A stretch of DNA of 64,000 nt from Adineta steineri (GCA_905250115.1 CAJNOI010000084.1:256651-320650), one strand, 5' to 3'. Counted from the first letter of the stretch, positions 11,271-29,805 are shown. A program made the numbers and translations. Notes: a model not told the origin generated them from the letters alone.

Positions 11271-11726
11271 TTTATTCTTTGATAAGCTATGAAAAACTTT
11301 AATAAGAATGATAAAGAATAAAATAACGAAATATATATATCATCAAACAGCCGACTAAAAGAAAAACAGCATAAATTCCAGAGTAAACACATTTATACAA
11401 CTTCTCTATTTCTTAAGTTTGATAGAAATTTAATCTTATTAATTCATATTTATTGGATATTGATATGTTGAAATGAATAATAAAACATTTGTCTACATTC
11501 TAACTGATTAATATTATGTATGTGTTAAAATAACGTATTTTTTAAGGTCAAAAAGTAATATACACACATCTTGTTCTTCTAAATCATGTATTACTCTCAC
11601 CTGTGTCTTCTTATTGTTATTATCTTTCTCGTCCGGAAATAAAAATCTATACAGGCTTTTTTCTTTTTATCTTAATCTATATATATATATACATATGTGT
11701 AAAACATGAATAATCTATTTTTAGAT
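11271..11726. promoter_or_regulatory. Divergent intergenic region between channel gene (-) and MRPL14 (+)
   Basis: About 455 nt of AT-rich DNA that must hold both promoters. It contains an AT-dinucleotide run near 11680-11695. No coding exon is seen. Confidence 0.4.
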
Positions 11727-12263
11727 ATGAATAGTTTAATCAAACTTCTTCCAACAACTCTTGATTTCGTATTACATCGTTCGTTTAGGTAATGTTGAAA
11801 TATGATATTAACAAAAAAATAAAAAAACAAATCAGTTTTTTTTATTATTCTAAATATTCTTTTTTATAGTATTACAAGTCCATTAAATAATCTACAAAAA
11901 GTTAGTCGTGTTAATGTTGTTGATAATAGTAAATTAGCATTGGATGGAAATGTTTATAAACGTATGCCACGTATTATACATTGTTATAAAAAAAATAATA
12001 GTTTAACTCGTACGCGATTAACAGCTGGTCTTGGCGACAAAGTTTTATTAGCAATTAAAGGACAAATGAAAAAAGCAATTATTGTTGGTTGCAAACAAAC
12101 TGTACGAAAACCAAATGTACCACAATTTGATAAGAACAATGTTGTATTAATTGATGATGATGGTAATCCAATTGGTACACGAATACTCGCACCTATACCC
12201 GCATTTTTTCGGACACGTGGTGATTTAGCTAAAATTGCTGCTATTGCTACTACTTTTGTTTAA
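11727..12263 (+). CDS. MRPL14: Mitochondrial large-subunit ribosomal protein uL14m
   Basis: Exons 11727-11788 and 11870-12263 make 151 residues. The protein sits at the subunit interface of the mitochondrial 60S-equivalent subunit. Recognisable uL14m segments: VSRVNVVDNSKLA, PRIIHCYKKNN, GDKVLLAIKGQMKKAIIVG, FDKNNVVLIDDDGNPIGTRI, and the terminal LAKIAAIATTFV. The N-terminus (MNSLIKLLPTTLDFVLHRSF) is basic and hydrophobic, as expected for a mitochondrial presequence. The ATG is 3 nt after a CTATTTTTAG acceptor (AG 11723-11724), so a short untranslated leader or spliced leader is likely joined there. Confidence 0.93.
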
Positions 12264-14408
12264 TAGATTAAAAATAAAACTCCTAAAAATAAAGAATTTG
12301 TTACGAATTGAAAATATTAACAAAGGATTATTTGAAAAAAAATATTGGTTTTAGAATAAATGATTAATCTACGTCAGTAAAATATATTTATTAATACATT
12401 GCATGTATATGTGGTTAAAATGGAATAAAATCTAATATTTATTTTTGAGATCAAATGATTCACGATAAAATTACAAGTTTATGTCAATAGTAACTAGAGA
12501 TTCGGACATTTGAATTTCAAATTTAGATAATATTTCATAATCAGTAAAATAAAATGTCGTTATATTTGATTACAATTTATGAAGTTGATGAGAGAATCTT
12601 TAAGCATAAACTTCTTCGAGATTTAGTTATAAGTAATAGAAAAAAGTTTAAATTTATTAAACATCTTAGGAGGTTTTTTAATGATGAAGAAATTGTATTT
12701 TATATATTTTAAACCCATTATTCTAACGATTAGATAATATCGATGAGGCGTATCATAAAATCTTTAACGATTGATAATCCTTGAACTTGATAGCGTATGT
12801 TACACTTGAATGATTGCATATTGTATTAACAACAAATGCGTCTACGACGCGCATTTTATAACAAATGCACCGCCATATTGTAGACAATTTTTAGAATAAA
12901 ATACAAAAATAATATATTATATTTGCTGATCACAGAGAAACTAAGTTTTGAAATTAAATACAGATTTTAATTCATTTATTGTTCAGTTTCTTTTTATTTC
13001 AATAAATAAACAAAATTGTAATTTTATTTCATTATTTTTTTTTCAATTGTACAAAGTGAAACATGAGTACACTTATTTTATAAGAACTACATTTAATATT
13101 ACAATGAAAAATGATGTATAACATAGATCATCTTTAGGCTTTACTCATTTTTAATCGAGACTGATCTTGATAAATCGAAACAAATATAGGAAGTTTTGAT
13201 TCGTTGCTTTCTTTCTTTTTTTTCTGTTTATATATTTATATTGTAATGATAGATAATAACAAAACGAAAACACTAGACAACAGGTAATCAAAGCAAATAC
13301 CATTGATTATTGTATAGAAATCATTCAAGCATTAAGACATCGAGGATATCATTATTATCAAAACGTGATTTTATATATATATTGTCACATGTAATATTCT
13401 TTTTTTAACCAATATTATATGAACAATAAGGTATATATTTTATCAAAATAAATTATAAGATCTTCTGATAATTCGAATCCTTGATATTAGTCAGCTTTTG
13501 TTATATACATTAATTAGAAATCTTATTTGACGTTAACTGAATAATATACAATAGAACCTAAATACTTTTTTTTCTAAATCAAAGTATGTTGAATAGATAT
13601 TGGTTATAGACAAGTAGACAAAGGAAAGAAAGAAAAATATTATGAAGTATATAGCTAGAATAAAAAATTAACAGAAATGTTTTTTTTTAAACAACTAATT
13701 CAAGAGTAGAGGTCTCTGGTTATTAACATCATACGAAATTGATGATTGTATGATGATATAAAAATACTACTTGGTAGTTCTTTTAGAATATTCACTGTGC
13801 CCCTTTTATCAGAGAAATACATTACAATATAATATATTAGTATAAAATTATTTGTAAAATAATAAAAAATTTGTAGTCTATTTTAAGTACTTCGTCTATC
13901 CTTACTAGAGATGATGAAAAATAACTTTTTGTTATGTTTATCAGTCATCCTTACTTCTCGATTTCATTTGTTTTGAAATCAAACAGATTTATTCGACAGA
14001 TTCATCCTATAGACTTAGAATATCAGTATTTAAAAGTTTGAATAAATAATGCAATAGTAAAATGCATAAGAGCAAGAAGCATTAGAGTTGTAGGCTTCTT
14101 CGCTACTAGATGTTCGCATATTTCCTTCGATACATAATATACATTAGCTGTGGTTTGCATTTTAATGTATCGATTGTCATTGTATATTTTTTTAATGCAA
14201 CACATGCTTGGATTAAGAAAAAGTGGGTCTCGCAAATTTCTTTTTCATCTATATCAATCGTTACTATGAATAGAAAATTAGAAACTTAAGAAATTGGTAA
14301 ATATCATAATCGTATTTACAAAAAATTGAATTTTTTTTTTATTAGATTAAACCTTTCAATAGGTATAGATAGAAAACGTCTTATTTTAGATCAATATACT
14401 TTTTGAAC
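12264..14408. other. Intergenic, about 2.1 kb, no gene recognised
   Basis: AT-rich sequence. No exon with homology or good codon structure was found on either strand. It should include the 3'UTR of MRPL14 and the promoter of the chimeric gene at 14409. A TTATTTTAG acceptor at 14388-14389 lies 20 nt before that gene's ATG. Confidence 0.5.
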
Positions 14409-17400
14409 ATGGAAACAAAAAGAAAAAAATCTCAAAGTGAAGATTCTATGAATACGGGCCACTTTACTAAAGCGGTAAACTCTTCTCAATTGAAACAGAA
14501 ACGAATATGTACTGTTCATAATTGTGATGAAGAAGTTGAAATGGATGATTTATGTTTTCAACATTTTCAACAAGTCAATCAACAACTAGCATCTAGTTAT
14601 ATACCAGTAGATGATGTTAAATTAAGTAAGAAAGATGACTCTAATTTTAAAGAAAAAGAAGCTCTTAATCAAAAAGCAATACATAATCATCGTAAGTTAT
14701 TAAAATATGAATAAAATATTTCTATCCTATTATATTGTTGTAGAAACTGAAAAACAAGAATTATCAAAAAAAACAAATGCAATATTCGGTTCAAATCAAG
14801 AAATATTACTGACTTCACACGATAATATATCGACTACAGATAAGACAAAAATATTATCATCTTCGGAAAGTGATTTTCCTTCTATGAGTAGAACAAAAAG
14901 AATAACATCTACAGCCAGCAGTAATTCATCTACACAAAAAGTGAAAATATCAGAAACTTTATCGAATGATATTTCGTCACCTGATAGAGCAAAAACACCC
15001 CAATTTCCCTATAATGATACATTATCTGCGAAAAGAATGAAAACCTCAGATTCAATAAGCAGTACCGCTTCATCAATTGATAAAACGAATTCTAGTACAT
15101 CATTTATCACTGTTACGCCATCAGGTAAACACATAATAGATAATATTTTTTATTAACTAAACAATAACTTTATTCTATGTATTTAAGACAAACCCTCTGG
15201 TACATTTATGACAAACTCTAGTAAAACAAACGACACTAAAAACTCAAACACTTGTAATTATTATACTTCATCACCATTTGCATGTTGTTGTACGAGTCAA
15301 GCAACGTACAAATGTCCTCATTGTTCCTTGTCATTTTGTCTTAAACATGCAGTACAACATCAAGAAGATTTGAAAGAAAAAGTGCGTGCTCTACTGTCAA
15401 AAGCACAAGTAAAGTTCATTTTAAACAATATAAAATAAATAATTTTTTTTCTTATATAGGACCTATTTAATAATATTCAAAAATTAAATATTGTTGATAA
15501 CACAAATTCGTACGTAGAATTTCTTAATAAATGGGCAGCAACAATGCATGAACAGATTGATCAAGCATATAACGAACTTCTTGTGACACTCAATACATTT
15601 AATAAAAAAGTAGAAGGAAAACAAGATGAATTGAAAGCATATCTAGCAAATCAATTAGAAGTAAATGTTGGCTGTGTATTGGTAGATGAATTGCAGAAAG
15701 ACGAAAGTGATGGAGTACAAGTAGCGAACGCTCGTTCAGAATATTTACGTGTACAAAAACTTTTTCATTCGTTAAATAATCAACAATTAATCACGTTCAC
15801 TTATAATCCAGATAATCAAATGATTCTAAATCGTCCTTTCATTGCTTATTCAGACATTGCTGTGAATGGACTTAATTTGATGAAAAATTCTCATGAAATA
15901 AACAATTCAGAGCCAGGGCAAACACAATTCGACATATCTGATGATATCATTGATGAAAATAGTTCTTGTAAGTTTTCTTATATTAAATATTACTCTATTA
16001 GATGTTCTAAGAAATACAAATAGTCTTGTATGAATGCTTGTGTAGATCAACTAAACCAATCATAGATTAATTAATATTGCTTTTCTTTTTATATTTAAAA
16101 GTGTATAATCAAACTACAGATGAAATCACAAACAAATCTAATCACACGGCAATGCCAACAGGAACTACTGCAGCTATAAATCAATCAGACGTACATGTTA
16201 CATCAACTAACACTGAAGTGACCCATGAGAATGAAATTACCTTTGTCGAACCAATAGAGACTATTACGGTCAATACTAGTTTGAACGCCGTTTCTTTGGC
16301 TACACAGTCTCCTTTTGATGGAAACCAATTCAACATCACCACTCCAGCAACAGAGACTATCATGACCAAAACGAAAGAGAACTCCTCTGTTACACCGACA
16401 AACCGTGCTATTTCAACAACACAGAATCGTGACAAAGAAAAATATTCAGATATAACAGATACAGAAGCAGACACTTCTTCGAATGAAAGCGATGCAAGCA
16501 CTTTTGTTTCAGTCAAAAAAACTGCTTCGAAACGAACCGATACAAATACCTTTAATACATTGAAAGCAATGAATGCAATCAAAAATCATCACAATATTAA
16601 TGTGGAACTAACAGATACCTATGATACTGAAGATCATCGTGATACCATTGCTCTAACAAGTAGCGCTGCTAAGATGAAAAATCAGTCAAAGGGTGGTAGA
16701 CCATCAAGAAGATCTTCTTTAACCAAAATCCAAGCGGATGTTGTTGTTGCACCAAAAAAGTCTACTACGACCAAATCCTACACAGATGTTGCTGCCACAT
16801 CAAAAAAGTCTACTACGACAAAAACCCACGTAGATGCTGCTGCTACATCAAAAAGGTCCACTCCGCCTAAAACCACCTCAAACGTTGGTAGACCATCAAA
16901 AAGATCTTCTTCAGCTAAGCCTCGCACAGATGTTGCTGCTACATCAAAAAGGTCCACTCCGCCTAAAACCACCTCAAAAATTGGTAGACCATCAAAAAGA
17001 TCTTCTTCAGCCAAAACCTACGCAGATGTTCCTGCAACATCAAAAAAGTCTACTGCGACTAAAACCCACGTAGATATCGCTGTTGCACCAAAAAAGTCTA
17101 CTACGACAAAAACTCATGTAGATGTTCCAGTTACACCAAACAATTCTACTACGACCAAAACCACCTCAAAAAACCGTGCTTTATCAACAGAGATTCATGA
17201 AACAAAAACTGCTACAAATGCTACTGCTACACCATTCGAATCTCCTATGATGATCACCGATTCAGAAACTGGAAGCCAACCAACGAAACCTACTATGAGC
17301 CAAAGTGATCCAAATATTGTTGTTCCATCAACAGAAACTACTGCAATTCAAACCAGTTCAGACTTTACTAATTTACCAGCAGAATCTCATGAGATGGAAG

Positions 17401-20400
17401 CAGATACAAATGTAACTGTTACATCAATCGAATCTCCTATGATGACCAGTAGTGCAATTATCTTAAGCTCACCAACAAGACCTCCTGTGAGCCAAAGCGA
17501 ACCAAACCTTGTAGTTTCATCAACAGAAATTATTACAATAGAAACTAGTTCAAATCTCACTAATTTACCAACAGAATCTGATCAGATGGAAACATATACA
17601 GACACCACTACTTCATCAATAGAATCTCCTATGATGACCATCGATCCAGCAACCGAAAACTCACCAACAAGTCCTACTGTGAGCGAAAGCCAGCCAAATA
17701 TTGTTATTCCACCAACAGAAATTATTGAAATTCAAACCAGTTCAAATGTCACTAATTTACCAATAGAATCTGATGAAATGGAAACAGATACAAACGTTAC
17801 TGCTACAGCAATAGAACTTCCTATAACGACCAGCAGTCCAATAATCTTAAGTCCACCAACGAAATCTATTGTAAGCCAAAGCCAGTCAAATATTGTTGTT
17901 CCATCAACAGCACCCACTGCAATTCAAGCCACTTCAAATCTCACTAATTTACCAACAGAATCTGATGAAATGGAAACACATACAAGCGCCGCTGTTATAT
18001 CAGCAGAATTCCCTGTGACGACCATCAATCCAGTAACTACAAGCTCACCAACGAAACTTACTATGAACCAGAGCGATGCAAATACTGGTGTGTCATCAAC
18101 AGAAAGTACTCTAATTCAAACCAATTCAAATCTCACCAATTCATCAACAGAATCTCATGAAACGAAAATACATACAAACGCCACTGTTACATCAGTAGAA
18201 GTTCCTATGACGACGATCAATCCAGTAACCACAAGCTTACCAATGAGTTCTGCTGTGAACCAAAGCCAGTCAAATATCGTTGTTCCATCAATAGCAACTG
18301 GTGTAATTCAAACCAGTNNNNNNNNNNCAAATATCGTTGTTCCATCAATAGCAACTGGTGTAATTCAAACCAGTTCGCACTCTACTAATTTACCAACAAC
18401 ATCTCGTGAAATGGAAACAGATACAAGCGCCACTGTTACATCAGTAGAACTTCCTATAATGACCGCTATTCCAGTAACCATAAGCCCACCGACAACATTT
18501 ACTATAAAACAAAGCAATCCAACTATCGTTGTTCCATCGACAGCAAGTAGTGCAATTCAAACCAGTTCAAACTCCACCAATTTACCAACAACATCTCATG
18601 AAATAGAAACACACACAAATGCCACTGTGACACCAATCGAATCTTCTATGACAATTATCAATCAAGTAACTGGAAGCGCAAAAAGGAAACTTACTATAAA
18701 CCAATACCTGCAAAATATTGTTGTTCCATCAACAGTACCCACTGCAATTCAAGCCAGTTCAAACTCTACTAATTTACTACCAAAATCTCATGAAATGGAA
18801 ACACATACAAACGGCACTGTGACATCAGCAGAATTTCCTATAATGACCGCCCTTCCAGTAACCGTAAGCCCACCAACAACATTTACTATGAAACAAAGTG
18901 ATCCCAATCTCATTGTTCCATCAACAGCAAGTAGTACAATTCAAACCAGTTCAAACTCCACTAATTTATCGACAACATCTCATGAAAACAACAATCATTC
19001 AAATGTGATTGTTACATCAACAGAAATTAACGCGAACAAAACTACCAGTGATGTACATAAGACAATGCCAGAAAAACCAGTAAATTAGTATCAATCTTTA
19101 TTTTTGTGTTATATATCTTCGATTTTTGTATAGACTACTGAGGCCAAAGTCGATCAATCACACCTATCTCCACACTCACGTTCATTGATGGTAAATCAAT
19201 AAGCATAACAAAAGCTTTCTAACATTTATATGTATATATTTTCTCTTTTTGAAGGATGATTTATTCGATATTGATCTTGCGAATATGTTATTTCAAGAAG
19301 AAATCCTTGATGCGTAATAAAAATTTGCTTTCGAGTATAAACATACTATATTTATTTTAATATTTTAGTTTTCTCGATTCCGACAATAGTAAAAATAATT
19401 CAACTGGTAAGAATACAAAAAGATTATATGTTTGAAAATCAAAAGCTTTGCAGCTCAGCATGAGATAAATATTTATTTTTGATATGAATCTATTTAGATA
19501 TGGTATCGACAATAAAAAATGTATTACTTTCTGCTATCGACTACAATTTAGAAAGTATTGCTAATGGTGTCCAAGATAATTTAAAATTAGATTTAAGTCA
19601 AAAAGAATTGAATGATGGTGACATCCAAGTTGTCATTCAACAAGTGTTCGAAAGCAATGTGGTAAGAATCAAAATTTTGTATGCTAAACTAATATAATCT
19701 CTAAGATGTTCTATTATAGAGTTCATAAGAAATTTGTCAATTATTATAAATCGATATCTGTTTTTAGTTAGCACAACCATATATAATATTCGATCTTTCG
19801 AAAAATAAGATTGGAGATAAAGGAGTAAGTTATTTAAGCAATATATTATCAAATAATAATGTAAGTCAAATATTTAGTTTATTTATTTATTTTAATAATA
19901 TATTCTTTTTCATATAGACACTTTTAGCACTTAATCTCCATGCAAATCAAATTGATAATCAAGGAGCAAATTTTTTAAGTAGTGCTTTAGAAAAAAATAC
20001 AGTAAATTTAACAACTTGTATATATCTAATAATAATTTCTTTTAATTCTTATAGAAACTCACTGAACTTGATATTTCTCAAAATCAGATTGGATTTCTGG
20101 GAATGCAGTATTTAAGTAATGCATTGAAAATAAATAAGGTTACTATTTTAATCTTTTGCTTATAATTGTATCTATATATCTATTTAATTTTCTATCTAGG
20201 CATTAACTGTATTGAACTTAGATCATAATCATATTGGAACAAGAGGAGCACAATATTTGAGTGAAGCATTACAAGAAAATAAGGTAAAGACAAATATTTT
20301 GAAGCGATTTTTAATGATTGATTTTAATATAGACACTTAAGATATTGAAAATCAATTGGTGTCATATTGAAGAAACTGGTACAAAAGCTCTTTGTAATGT

Positions 20401-21549
20401 ATTAAAAAATAATACAGTAAAATAAATCAATTTCGAATTAATTCAGTTTTAAATATGAATATAATTTTATTGTAGTCAATTAATACACTCGAACTTGCTT
20501 CTAATCGAATTGGAGAACAAGGTGCTCTATGTATCAATACATTATTACGAATGAATAAAGTATATTTAATAATCTTTGAATATATCGTATAAAAAATATT
20601 TATTATTAGGCGATTGTTTCACTTAATCTACGGTGTAATCAAATTGGAGAAATAGGTGCATTTTATCTTAGTGATGCATTACGAACTAATCAAGTAAAAG
20701 ACATATATATATTATTTCATTTGTGTTTAATTTTCTTTTTCTAAAATAGACTCTTTTGGATTTAAATATCGAACGAAATCAAATTCGTGAGACTGGAGTC
20801 AAACATATATGTGATGTATTAGTAACTAATAAGGTAACTTAATCATATAGTCAAAACTAGGTGTACATTCCAATCGATTGAGTCATTTTTATCTGAATCT
20901 ATTCAATCATATAAGATAACATTTTTTTCATCAGTATAAGATTAAAATTAAATAATGACATTAGAAAAGTATTAAACAGTTCATTCTATATTTGATCTTT
21001 ACAAACGGATATCTTTTTATGTTGATATTTTATATAGACATTACTTACGCTTAATATCTCAAATAATTTAATTGGACATATTGGTGCAGAATTTGTAAGT
21101 GAAATGTTACAAGTAAACAAGGTAAGATCAACAGTTCATTTAGTCTGATTATTTGTTCTTTTTTGTTCTACAGACGCTAAAGAGTCTTGATTTTTCTTCG
21201 AATGGAATTAAAAGTATAGGAGCACGAAATTTATGGAAAGCAATACGTAAAAATAAGGTAATAGTTTCTTTTCTATTTTATTTTGAATAGTTCTTATCTG
21301 TTTGTAGACTTTAACTAGTTTAAATCTTCAAAATAATCGAATTGCAGAACAAGAATTAACAATGTTAAAAGATGCAATTAAAGAAAATGCAGTAAAAGAT
21401 ATATTATCTTCTTATATTTCAAAACGAATAATTTTTTTTTCTCTTTTATTTAGACATTAACATCTTTCAATGGTGAAGGAAATAGTCAATTACCAAATAA
21501 ATTATTACTATTGAATCAACAAGCAAATGAAAGCAGTGATGAACAATAA
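14409..21549 (+). CDS. B-box / Ser-Thr tandem-repeat / leucine-rich-repeat chimeric protein, 1905 aa, 21 exons
   Basis: Exons: 14409-14691, 14744-15124, 15188-15408, 15460-15967, 16102-19079, 19134-19190, 19255-19313, 19369-19406, 19498-19661, then twelve repeat exons from 19768 to 21549; 1906 codons in one frame. In order: a short Cys/His segment (CTVHNCDEEVEMDDLCFQH, about 36-54); Ser/Thr-rich linker; a B-box-like finger at about 254-279 (CCC, CPHC, FCLKH, QH); a helical, coiled-coil-like stretch in exon 4; three GRPS(K/R)RSS motifs near residues 662, 728 and 758, resembling AT-hook cores; ten 64-residue Ser/Thr/Pro repeats (about 829-1434); and an RNI-type leucine-rich-repeat domain (about 1564-1905). 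The B-box/coiled coil resembles TRIM-type modules and the LRRs resemble NLRC3/ribonuclease-inhibitor repeats. No RING, NACHT or signal peptide is seen. Function unknown; a binding or scaffold role is inference. The join across 19079/19134 decides that this is one gene: without it exon 5 would end at TAG 19086-19088. Confidence 0.75.
17193..19010 (+). repeat. 192-bp coding tandem repeat, ten copies
   Basis: An ATT or TCT codon followed by CAT, CGT or GAT marks each copy at 17193, 17385, 17577, 17769, 17961, 18153, 18402, 18594, 18786 and 18978. Every interval is exactly 192 nt except 18153 to 18402, which is 249. The unit encodes 64 residues with recurring SHEMETxTNxTVTS, NIVVPST and IQTSSNxTNLPT motifs. 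Copy 10 diverges after about 10 residues. Confidence 0.9.
18318..18327. other. 10-N assembly gap flanked by a duplicated 47-bp sequence
   Basis: Ten Ns. The 47 nt immediately left (18271-18317) are repeated exactly on the right (18328-18374). Gap plus one copy is 57 nt, exactly the excess over the 192-nt period at this point, so this is most likely an unmerged contig overlap rather than real sequence. Confidence 0.9.
19768..21549 (+). repeat. Exon-per-repeat leucine-rich array
   Basis: Twelve consecutive phase-0 exons, each encoding one leucine-rich repeat: 19768-19860 (93 nt), ten exons of exactly 84 nt (19918-20001, 20055-20138, 20200-20283, 20333-20416, 20476-20559, 20610-20693, 20750-20833, 21038-21121, 21174-21257, 21308-21391), and a terminal 96-nt exon. 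A typical unit reads TLLALNLHANQIDNQGA followed by a helix ending in N-K or N-T. Confidence 0.9.
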
Positions 21550-22636
21550 AATACCATTACCAAAAGAATATACGATTATATTGCTGTGTAACATGTTTTG
21601 TTTATATGTACATTATATGTATGCTGTGTTTCATTATAATATTTATATTGGGTTGACAATGAACTTCTTGTGTTTTCTATAAGAATATGTTGTTGATTTG
21701 AGTTAATATCATTTGATTTTTTTATGTATTAATATAATAGTGAAAAATTATCAAATTGTTTATTCTTAAGATAATCCTTGTTGAAGGTATGATTGTGGGT
21801 GTGAGCCGTACGTAGTTAGAGTAAACAATCATACACACACCCACCCACATTGGAATTAGAAATTATAATTTAGGAAAACTTTTTGGGTGAATTATTTTCG
21901 AAGTGATATGATGTAGTTAAGAGTCCATTTATTGTCGAAGTCGAATAAGGCAACTGATGGGTATTTCCATTTAATAATAGATAAAAATAAATGTGTATAT
22001 GTTACACATAAAGCAATCAAAGAAATATATAATATCAGTAAAATATTCTACAAAAATCAGAATAAAATTTAATTGTATATTTTTCTATACAAGAACATAC
22101 TCGATTACAACAATGGCAATGTGTGTATTTCTTTATTGGAATGCACTATGGATATTCAGTATGTCTAAGCGATACATATTGAACGTTTCAACAAAGTCGG
22201 AAGAGTTAGCACTGAGATATTTATTATATAAATTTTGTCAACATCTCGTATTGTAGAAGTATAACAGCAATTGATTGCATATCAAATAATATTATTAATA
22301 AAAGATGATTAAAATCACTTTTAAAAATTAGTAAAACAATTTTTAATAAATATTCAAAGATTCGTATATGTTTTATCATCTTCTCCTCCTTTTTTCGAAA
22401 CACTCGTTATGAATGTCGATATTAATATACATTCGTAGGTAATTTCTTCGGATTACTAAACATTGTTTTATGATTATTTCGTTGAATTCATCAGCTGTTT
22501 ATCGATAGGTGTCACGAACCATCAACATATTTTATTAATAGTAATTTTATTCGATTGGTAGAACAAGCAAAATAAAGAATATCCTTTTCATCTGGTTTCG
22601 TGAAGATATTTTCTTTTATAATTATAAACGTCCGAT
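21550..22636. other. Intergenic, with an imperfect GT-rich inverted repeat
   Basis: No coding exon found. Near 21788-21845 GTATGATTGT has an exact reverse complement (ACAATCATAC), next to GGGTGTG on one side and CACACCC on the other. The sequence is similar in style to the hairpin at 2698. Confidence 0.5.
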
Positions 22637-27997
<5,361 letters not shown>

Positions 27998-28181
27998 TAA
28001 TTAGTACATCTTAATATTTATTTTTCTTTCTTATTCTTGTGATATTATATATGCTAGTCCATTGTGTTTATATATGATGTAAATGTTTGATATATATATA
28101 AAATAAAGACGAAATGATATTGTGTGCTATATTAATTGATTGAAATAGAAAAATTTTATAACTATTTTTTCATGTCTTCAG

Positions 28182-29805
28182 ATGTTAGGCGCACTTTTTC
28201 AATACGCAAAAAAATGTCCGCATGTGATGATAATGCCTGTGCGGACAAGTGTTTATACAAATGGTTAGTTAATTGAATTTAAATAGGACGATTTTATTAC
28301 TTTTTTCTTTATTTAGTAACTGCACAAGATCTATGGAAAACAATTACATCTGTAAGTAATGCGGGAGCTAAACGAGGTCGTGCTAAACGACGTGGTGCTA
28401 CGAAATTTAAAGATTTAAATTTTGGTCAAAGAATTGGTCAAGGTAATTTTATACATATTTATATATTTTTTTCTTATCTGCAATTAGTTATATAGGCAAA
28501 TCAAATATACAATGGCCTGGTTTAAATGCACCTATTATTCAAGGACGAGATATTGTTCCTATTATGGAAAGACCACCTGATCCAACGCGTGAACAACGTT
28601 TACTTGAAGTACGCAATCGTCTTGATCGTTTTCGTCGTTTATCAATTCCACCTAGTGAACGTGGTTTTACAGGTGGTAGTCCAGCTGGTAAAAGTCTTGG
28701 TAACCCCGAACCAATGAATGAAAGTATGTGTATTTACTCCTAAAAATATATCATTCAATTTCTTATGCATATATATTAGTAACTTTTGAGAATTTTGACT
28801 CCCGACTTGTTGAATTTAAAACTTTACAGCGTACTATTGGAAAAATTGGACGAAAAAAATTCGTATCTGCTTTTGTTGCTGTTGGAAATGGTCAAGGTCT
28901 TATTGGTAATAAAATTTTCATTTCAAAATCAATTATTTAAAATATTTTCTTCAAAAAAAAAGGTTATGGTAAAGCATTAACTCAAGATGCTCAACAATCT
29001 TTACTAAAAGCTAAAACAATGGCAGCACGTCAATTACTTTATGTTCCAATTTGTGATGGACATACAATCTTTCATGATTTCTATGAACCTTATTATTTTA
29101 CTAAAATTCGTTGTGAAAAACGACCGCCAGGTTATGGTCTTCGATGTCATCGTATTATAGCATTAATTTGCAGATTAATAGGAATAAAAGATATGTATGC
29201 AAAAATTGAAGGCGCAATTAATCCACAAAATTTAACAAAAGCTTTTATACGTGGTTTATTGAAACAAGTAAAATTTGTTTTTTCTATATAATAAACTCCT
29301 TTATTTTTTGTCTTTGAATTATTTAGAAAACTTATCAAGATTGGGCAAATGTTAAGCAATTACATTTAGTTGAATATCGTCCTGAAAATGATTATTATCC
29401 ACGTTTATTAGCAAGTCCAAATAATAATCAACCAACACGAACATCAGCAGAAATTGATCCTGATGAAGATTTAGATTTCGAACGTCTTTGTTTTGAAGGA
29501 CGAACTTTAGATAGAAGACAATCAGGTGAACAATATGAACCATGGTATGCCGCAAAAGATAAAACACGTTATGGATGGTATAAATATTTAAGAAGACGTC
29601 ATTGGGTTTGTTGATTTCAATATTTTGATAGATATAAAATGTTTATTTCTAGGAAACTGTACAAGAAAATGCTACTATCGAACGATTAGCACGTATGGAT
29701 GAGAAACGTTATGATTCATATTATCGTTATCCAGATGAATATCATACAGATGTATTAAAACAACTTAAACAACGTTTTTCACATCGGTGGTATCCAAGAG
29801 TGTGA
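28182..29805 (+). CDS. MRPS5: Mitochondrial small-subunit ribosomal protein uS5m
   Basis: Exons 28182-28263, 28317-28442, 28496-28723, 28780-28905, 28963-29267, 29327-29605, 29653-29805; 432 residues. A component of the mitochondrial 28S subunit near the decoding centre. The uS5 core is seen as TIGKIGRKKFVSAFVAVGNGQGLIGYGKA (split by an intron), KTMAARQLLYVPI, GHTIFHDFYEPYYFTKI and RPPGYGLRCHRII. Mitochondrial extensions lie on both sides. The N-terminus (MLGALFQYAKKCPHVMIM) suits a presequence. The ATG directly follows a CTTCAG acceptor (AG 28180-28181), 184 nt after the SMC3 stop; an AATAAA at about 28102 between them suggests separate transcripts. Confidence 0.95.

Noticed and set aside
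14023-14235. 70-codon minus-strand open frame in the 12264-14408 gap
   Set aside because: Low-information sequence without homology or neighbouring exons.
16181-17073. Long open frames on the minus strand and in a second plus frame within the Ser/Thr repeat exon
   Set aside because: They mirror the periodic codon composition of the real coding strand; no start context, introns or family features.
19086-19088. TAG as the end of the Ser/Thr-rich gene, making the LRR part a separate gene
   Set aside because: A 54-nt GTAAAT...TATAG intron removes the stop and all twelve downstream LRR exons stay in the same frame, with a total divisible by three.
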